64,000 bases of DNA, taken from assembly GCA_026261815.1 (NCBI GenBank), contig JAMPIT010000434.1:17853001-17917000 (forward strand), in the 5' to 3' direction. A program made the translations under genes and the position numbers. Each line of letters opens with the position of its first letter. Position 1 is the stretch's first letter. The notes beneath the pieces were generated by a model that did not search any database, was not told the origin of the DNA, and was given only the letters and a program-made list of their open reading frames with translations. Below are positions 57,241 through 64,000 of this stretch, piece by piece. The stretch is from Monarcha castaneiventris obscurior (lineage: Eukaryota; Chordata; Aves; Passeriformes; Monarchidae).

Positions 57241-59736
57241 TCAGTAGCAAAAGCAGGAAGGTCAGTTGTAGGTTACTGCCTTAATAATATTTCCCTTTTT
57301 AAAAACATTTCCTCTCTAGTTTGGTAACATTTGGGCAATGAAAACTGACACAATCAATTTTCAGCTAAGATAGGAAACTGAAATGGGCCCTTTCCAGTGG
57401 CATTCTTATACTATAGTCAAAACATACTGTTCTCTTTTACCATTTATTATCAGTTAAGAAGAACAGGAAAACCTGTATAAGACGACATTTAACCAATGAC
57501 AACCACACACAACTAGGAAATGTCTGCAAGTGCAGTGCAAGGTCTGTCTCTGCACAGAACAGATTTCTGCATATGGCATATTAAGAGCCCACAAGCCTGT
57601 AGTAACAACAAAGTAATCAGACTAGAAACAGAGATCCAAGAGACACAGCTCTAGGATAGCCAACACAGCCAGGCCTCCTGCCAAGCTGTGATGTGTAGAG
57701 CCATCCAGCTTTCAGCATTTCCAGCAACTAGGCAGCTAAAACGAAGAAACCAACCTCTTCCCAGCTGAGCATGTAGCAACAGCAGGAGCACGGTGACTGT
57801 TCAAGGTTTGAAGTATTTGCCACCTCCCCGAGGACCCTTGAATTGAGCTCTGTAGTATGAACAACCCCAGCATACATCAGCTAAGGAGCTGACAGAGCCT
57901 GTAAAGAAGGTATAAACAGTAGAAACTCTTACCTTGGCTTCATTCTCGTCTTGCTTCTTCAAGAGGTGCACTCTTAGTCTGAGTCTCCTCTCCAGAGGTG
58001 ATTTTCTCCCAGTTGCAGCTCATAGCTCACTGATTACTGAATGCAGTTTAAGTGGAAGCACATGGATGCCAAAAGGAGCTGCATTACAAGCCAAGCACCA
58101 GGTGGTGGGTGCTAACAGGAGCCTGGTTGGGCATTAAGGAACACCTAACCTCAACACTGGTGGGTAACTGACACTTTGTGGTACCACAGAACCTCCTGGC
58201 AGTATCCCTGTGCCGTGGCTTAACTGTGCAGTCTTAGAGAGCGCAGGAGACTCTGCATCAGGTCTATACAAACACAGAAAACTTACTGTTAACCTGCAGT
58301 GGGGAGTGGCAACAACTCTGCACAAGACAGGACAAACTGTAGTGGCCTGAACAGCAGCCTATGCTGCTCAACGCCATCTCTTTTCCCTGGCTTTCTTGTC
58401 CTCCAGCTTGCAGGGCTGGGGCATTGAACACAAGAGCAGTTACCAGCCACACAGGTACCAGTACTTCACATGTCTTTAAACAGGAACTACACTCAAAGCT
58501 AGCGAGCAAGAAAGGAAACAAAGTTGTGATGCTGAGTCTTATCTGGCTTCTGGAAAGTAAATGGCTGCTAAGGGACTGGGTTTTGTAGGGGAAGAATACT
58601 TGTGTGGAGAATTAGATTCTGGAAGAGGAATTAGTGTCCTGCCTGTGACTAGATTATTAAGAAAATGGCAACGCTCCATCCACGGAGAGGGCAAAGAATT
58701 AGTCAAACTGTTTGCCATCATCTATTCTTTGTTAGCAATTACCTAAATTCAGCAGCCAGCTCACATTTTGCTCAGAGCCACGATATCTCCAGATTTGTGC
58801 ACTCCTGGATCCCGCACAGTGCAAATCTGATCTGTTTCTAGAATAGCTGGATAATCATATTTCCATCAAATTAGCCAGTACACATGGTACAGTGCTCAAC
58901 TTGTCCTTCTACCAGCTGCTAAAGGACGGCTGACACCTGATCTGGCACAAAGCTGCTGGGGCACCATTAAGAGCACACTTACAGCCTAGCACTGCTGGGT
59001 GTCATGTGGCTGCAGCCATTCTGTCCCACGCACTGGCCCAAAAGGGAGATTTACTGTGTTGTTGTATTCTGATTGAAAGCACAGACTAAATCTTGCCGTT
59101 AGATACAAAACTTTAACAGAAATCACCGTGACCTGCCAGCAAAATCGGCAGAAATAGGAGTTGACATCCCTGAAATTACTAAGGGGAAAGACAGTATCAT
59201 TCAAACCCAGCAGGCAAACAGAACTCAACTTGGAGCACAGCTAAGAGTATACAACCAGGGATTCCACGTATTATCCTGAGGACTGAGGGTACAAAAACTG
59301 CTGGGGGGCAGAGGTGAAGTGGGAACAGATATCCTAAGAGGATGTTTGAAATCAGGAGAAATTTTACTTACCAGATCTAAAAAAGCCAGTGTTAACCAGA
59401 TCTGAAAACATAATACAGCACATGTGTCCCAGCTTTGCTGCCCTTACCAGAATTCAACTAAATCAAGGCAAAGAGAAGTAACCAGTGTGTTAATAGGTGC
59501 AATGCTGAATGAGCTACAGCTGCAGAAGTGGTGCTTTGACTTAAATTCTCTTTGACTGAAATTCAGGCATTTGCCGCAGCCTCTGCCTCAGGGTAAATGG
59601 ACACACAGTACAGCTAAAGACATTCCAGCCTAAACTTGAATGAAATTTCCTGTGTGTCGGATGACACTCTTGGATCGTTCAAGCAGCCCAGGCTAAACCC
59701 TTGAATAAATCAATGGCTTTGTGAAGGAAAGGTATG

Positions 59737-59820
59737 ACTGGAGAAGTCGCATCTCACACCTCAGTTTCCCCATTCATCATGGGGAGCTCGTAAGCCACTC
59801 TGACATCGAGCTGAAAATGC
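59737..59820. mobile_element. Possible ancient MIR/CORE-SINE remnant
   Basis: AGTCGCATCTCACACCTCAG followed by TTTCCCCATTCATCATGGGG resembles the amniote MIR-family stretch (AGTC.C.TC, CCTCAGTTTCCCCAT and ATGGGGA). It is too short and diverged for a firm call. Confidence 0.4.
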
Positions 59821-62800
59821 TCCTGGCACACTCAGCATTTTGGTGATTGTTCAATCCCAGACCCAGCCTAAACAAGCTAGCACTGGGTGGTGGTCGGATC
59901 AATACTTGCAATGGAAAATCTCGTACAAAAGTACAAATTATACCGTGTACACAGTCCTTGTTTTGTAACAGGACTGGATGGCTCTGAGGAAGGGAGTTGC
60001 AGACGTGAGATAACACTCACACTCCATGCAGGGAGCGTGTGGGGGAGTTCAGTGCATTCCCTTCCACTCTGCAAGGGCACAAATGCTCAACAGCTGCATC
60101 TAAAGAAGAATTGTTCTGAAATTGTAAGCCGAAAACAGTCCATGGAGGAAATTCTTGGGAAACTGGTGAACTTTAACCTTCCCAGGGTAAGAATGCTAAC
60201 ATAAGTGTGAATGGGAAAGCTTTCAATGCATTGATAGACGTGAGAAATGCTTTGTCTTTGGAGAAGGGCTGCACAGCCCTTCTTGTGTCTAAGCCCTGGG
60301 TGAGGAAGGGAGACTTAAGCAACAGTGACCTCGTTCTGCTAAGTGGCAGCTAAAGGTTTTCTAGGGCACTGCTCAATTCAGCAGCCATGGGAGGATTCAA
60401 AAACCAAAGAGGGATAGAAGGCATCTGGAGAAATGCATCCTCCCTGCCCCGTAGGATCTTGTGCCAGCTTTTGTAACCACAGCACTTATCAGCACAAGCT
60501 CTAAATTTAACTTAAGTTTGCTCAGTGTGTGTAACGTAGCCCCAGTGCGCCATTTTTTCAATGCTGAAGGTGTTACTGTACAGGGGGAAACAAAGCTATC
60601 AGGATAAATGAGGGACTTAAGCTTTCAAAACGGACATTGCACTCAAAAGGCAGAAACACTTCACAGCATGCAAGGCCACTAGCACCAAGCATGCTTCCCC
60701 AGGATGGGGCGTTCTCCAAGTCCTGGAAGTACAAGGAGTGCTTAGTTCTACAGCGTATACTGGGAAATTAAGTCCTGCTTGTTGCCTGTGAGCTGCTTGG
60801 TAAAGGCTGGCACAGGACTCCCCAATGCCTCCTTTGCCACAGGTGACTTATCCTTCTCCTACTCTCAGCTGAGAATGTATGAGCACTACCCCTGCACACA
60901 CCTGATGTGCTGGCAGACTTGTTCAATGCAATTCAATGGCAGACTCACTCAGGTAAGAGCAGATCTTGCTGCTTCCTTTGGCCAGAGAAAAACTTCAGAA
61001 CTCCATTTCAGAAGTAGTTTTCTAGACCAGACTACTTTTGGATGCAAGGCATCCTAGATACTGTTAATCCCCACAATTGCCAGTGGTTTGCGTAAGTGTT
61101 TTATTTGCATGAGGAAAATGCATTCCAGTTCTTCAGTCAGAGCCTGACCCAGCAAAGGTCTGACAGGACAGATATCCTGGAACACAATTTCTTCTTTGAA
61201 TGGGGCAAGAGCCCATTTAGTGAAAGGAGCTGGTGCCTGAAGCACGGCACATCCAAATGAAAGCAAAGCTGTCTGTTCTCTGGAGTGTCAACAGAGCAGC
61301 TCCATGGTCTCACACTGCTGTGGCTCATGTTACCAGGAGCAACCCAGTTTGCAGGCTCCCCTCTGGCAAAGAAAGAAGTTGCGACTCAAAAGCTGTGACA
61401 TCTTTAGCACTCAGGGTCAAGAGAAGCAGGTGAGAGAAAACGTGTGGTTCAGTGCATATCACTAGAAGGAAGTATTTCTTTGCTTGCTCCAGAAGGATCA
61501 CCAAGTCTCAAGTCCCCAGACCGGAGCTCTGGTAGTCTCTCAGTTGTGCATGTTTAAGCTCATGTCCAAGTTTACTCTACAAACCTGGCCCTGCTTTTAA
61601 ATGATGAATGAACTGTACTTTGTGTTCATCTACAGTGTAAATACCCCACACAAAACACAACTGAACTCCTGTCCTGGAGTACAGACACTGAAAGAAGCAA
61701 CATCTGTTGCCAGGCACAGATCCAGCAGGGATTACTGCAGTCACAGCAAGGACTAAATCAAAGGCGTACGCCTGGACTAAATATGTATTGTGAGCACAAA
61801 ACCTGTATTGTGAAGGCAACTGCCAGAGTGAAGAACTAAAGGAGAGGGTGGACAAACGCTCCATCTAATGTTTACCTCTGCCACCCCAGGCAGCTGCCAG
61901 GACATTAAACATGTCCAGGGTGCAGCACATGGCCATGGAGCAGCTGCACAGCTGTGCTTCCCCAGCACCTCCTCCTCCAGCTAGTAACAAGTACTCTGCA
62001 ATTTAGCCTTGAACACCAAACCTTGCACTATGGTATACAGAAGGAAACACAGGACTTGTTGCAGGACTACCTTGGGACTGTCTTGCAGGTTTTTTGCAGA
62101 TAATCCTTTCATGGGGAGGTAGAAGGGCAAAGTTTGCACCTACTACTGTGGAGGGCACAGGCAAACTGTACCATCAAAATCAGATCACACCCAGACTTTC
62201 AATGGAGCAGCAGCAACATAACTCTGCTACCTGCTGGTGATTTTGCTCTCTCCTAATCAGTCCCATTACTGAAGAGTATCCCCCAAAACTGAGATGGACA
62301 AATAGCAAAACCCAGTTATCACAACAGACATGAGAGATGAGTGCTGAAGCAGTCCAGGAATATGAGACTGATATGCAGGACAGTGGGAAACAGGCTAACA
62401 GTGCCCTCCCACAGCCATGCATGGTCTACAGCAATCAGTAACTACAGGGCACTGCATCACATTGGTAGTTTGGCACAGGAAGCTCTGTGCTCACATCAGT
62501 TCAGATGTAGCACAGATGGAAGTCTGCTCTCCTGCCTTTTAGCCACAGCCCAAGCATGTATCATGGTTTAAAAGATGCTGCCCCCAAGAGAGCTTTCCAA
62601 CTGCTCAATGCAGCTCCAGAGGAAACAGATCAGCTATGAGAGGCTGCAGAGATCAGCAAGGAAAAATTAGCAACACGTTTTGAAAAAGGCCATGGAAGTA
62701 AAATTAAGCTTATTATGTGTAGCAAGGACAGCTGCCCCAGACAGTACAGGTGGCACCCAAGAGCAAAGACTGCCAGAGGCAGTGCAGAGGCTCAGGTGGC

Positions 62801-63649
62801 ATTCTCCAAGAACTGCAGTCACCCTGGAACGTGCTGCTGCTACAGGACACAGCAGCACACAGGAACACCAAAGTTCCACTGCACTTGCAGACTTGTGGTG
62901 CAGTCCAGACGGATTTGTCTCAGGCCCAAGATTAAGTCAGTTACAAGATCCACTAACTGCACAGTGAAGGCTGCCACCATTATCACAAGTACTTATCCCA
63001 AATCCCATCTGAAACTGCAAGTACTGAGGAATCTCAGGAGCTGTCCTCTACTTGCTATCAAGGCAGAACTTTCTTTTTTCACTAACTTGGTTAAATTGAG
63101 CTTGTTACATCACTCCTCTGTTTAATAAGGCAAATACACATGACTACACCTTACCAGACCACAGTCTGAATGAGACCCTCCAATTCTCATGAGCCTCCTA
63201 ATAAGCTCCTGAAAGGCAGTTAAACACAGGACTTGTACTGGAATGCATTTAAGTAATTTTAATAGCAATGAGAAAGACAAAACCCAATTAAAAAAAAAAC
63301 CCTGAAGGCAATTCAAATCTCCTGTGTAAAAGCCCTCTGATCACGTAAGGTTTACTGCTGCAGGCACGCTCCATGCCTGTGTACTCCATGTAGCACACAC
63401 AGATTCACTCAGTCTGAGTCATTTCCTCTGCAGTCTGCACTGAGCCCTCTCAGACTTCTTCAGCTACAAGATAGCAAAGAAGAAATTCATACAGGAACTT
63501 AAAATACTAGACACAGGAATCAAGGAAAAGAGCTAGAATGAAACAAAGTCATCCCTTGTCCCCTAAAATACACTCTAAGCTATGCATGTATTAATTAGGA
63601 AGGCCAAACTACCAGCCACACCAACACTCTTGCCTAATGCAAGCCAAAG

Positions 63650-63655
63650 TTTATT
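63650..63655 (-). terminator. Candidate minus-strand poly(A) signal
   Basis: AATAAA on the minus strand. It would suit a convergent gene entering from the right edge (TSPAN3 by synteny). No coding exon is visible to confirm it. Confidence 0.25.
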
Positions 63656-64000
63656 CATTTTTTTCAGTAAGGGAAAAATAAGTATTTCCCAGTAAATCAA
63701 CCTTATTTCACTTGCTACAATTTAAACACATGATTTTTTCTTTTAAAAGTCACAGGAGAAAAAAAAAAATCTTCAAATAATGAAATATTTCCAGAAAGAA
63801 GGGACGAAAACAGAAGATTCCCTTTGCTAGAATGGTGATGTTAGAAATGGTAAATACATGTGGATTATATGCCTGAAGAAAAAGGCCATCAGTGATGCTA
63901 AAGTTGAAGGAGAAATGAAAGATTTATGTTTCAAGTGTTAATGGTGCTCAAACTTCCAGAGTGTAAATGAGCAAGGAAGGAGAGGGAAGGGGGCAGTGAG

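Larger units (their letters stand above)
55866..64000. other. Region downstream of PSTPIP1, no coding exon found
   Basis: Eight kilobases with no reading frame that I recognise on either strand. In human the next gene is TSPAN3 on the opposite strand, so a long TSPAN3 3' UTR could reach here from the right. TTTATT (AATAAA on the minus strand) occurs at 61100-61105 and 63650-63655 and would suit such an end. I specifically looked for the tetraspanin C terminus and did not find it. The stretch also contains a (TCCA)5 repeat and an ancient repeat remnant. Confidence 0.55.

Overview
This is a vertebrate nuclear genome window, almost certainly from a bird. It has small GT-AG exons separated by long AT-moderate introns, an avian-type CR1 LINE fragment and a solo retroviral LTR. 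The gene order is RCN2 followed by PSTPIP1, both on the + strand, which matches the order I know from human chromosome 15q24. No bacterial, CRISPR or plasmid-type content is present. Most open reading frames longer than 60 codons here are chance frames in introns.

Layout. Positions 1-1290 are the end of the last intron of RCN2 (reticulocalbin 2). Positions 1291-1443 are its terminal coding exon, encoding the last EF-hand and an HEEL ER-retention tail, followed by a 3' UTR with several candidate poly(A) signals. Roughly 3.0-7.6 kb is intergenic. PSTPIP1, the F-BAR/SH3 cytoskeletal adaptor of haematopoietic cells, then fills 7708-54646. All 15 coding exons can be placed with consistent splice phases, and joined they predict 406 residues (human about 416). 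Its 3' UTR runs to about 55.87 kb. From there to the end I find no coding exon. By synteny a minus-strand TSPAN3 would be expected beyond or at the right edge, but I could not identify any TSPAN3 coding sequence.

The introns hold the non-genic structure: a 42-bp minisatellite (intron 1), a CR1 fragment (intron 1), an ancient amniote repeat remnant (intron 1), a complete solo LTR with octamer and TATA motifs (intron 3), a palindromic pair of T-box sites (intron 3), and a compact CpG island built on a 31-bp G-rich VNTR just upstream of exon 4.

Functionally, RCN2 is a calcium-binding ER-lumen protein and PSTPIP1 a cytosolic adaptor linking PEST-type phosphatases, pyrin, WASP and the actin cytoskeleton. 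They are neighbours by ancestral synteny, not by shared pathway. I see no evidence of a wholly new biological system. The most noteworthy items are the VNTR/CpG island, the solo LTR, the T-box palindrome and a serine at the residue equivalent to the human PAPA-syndrome site A230.
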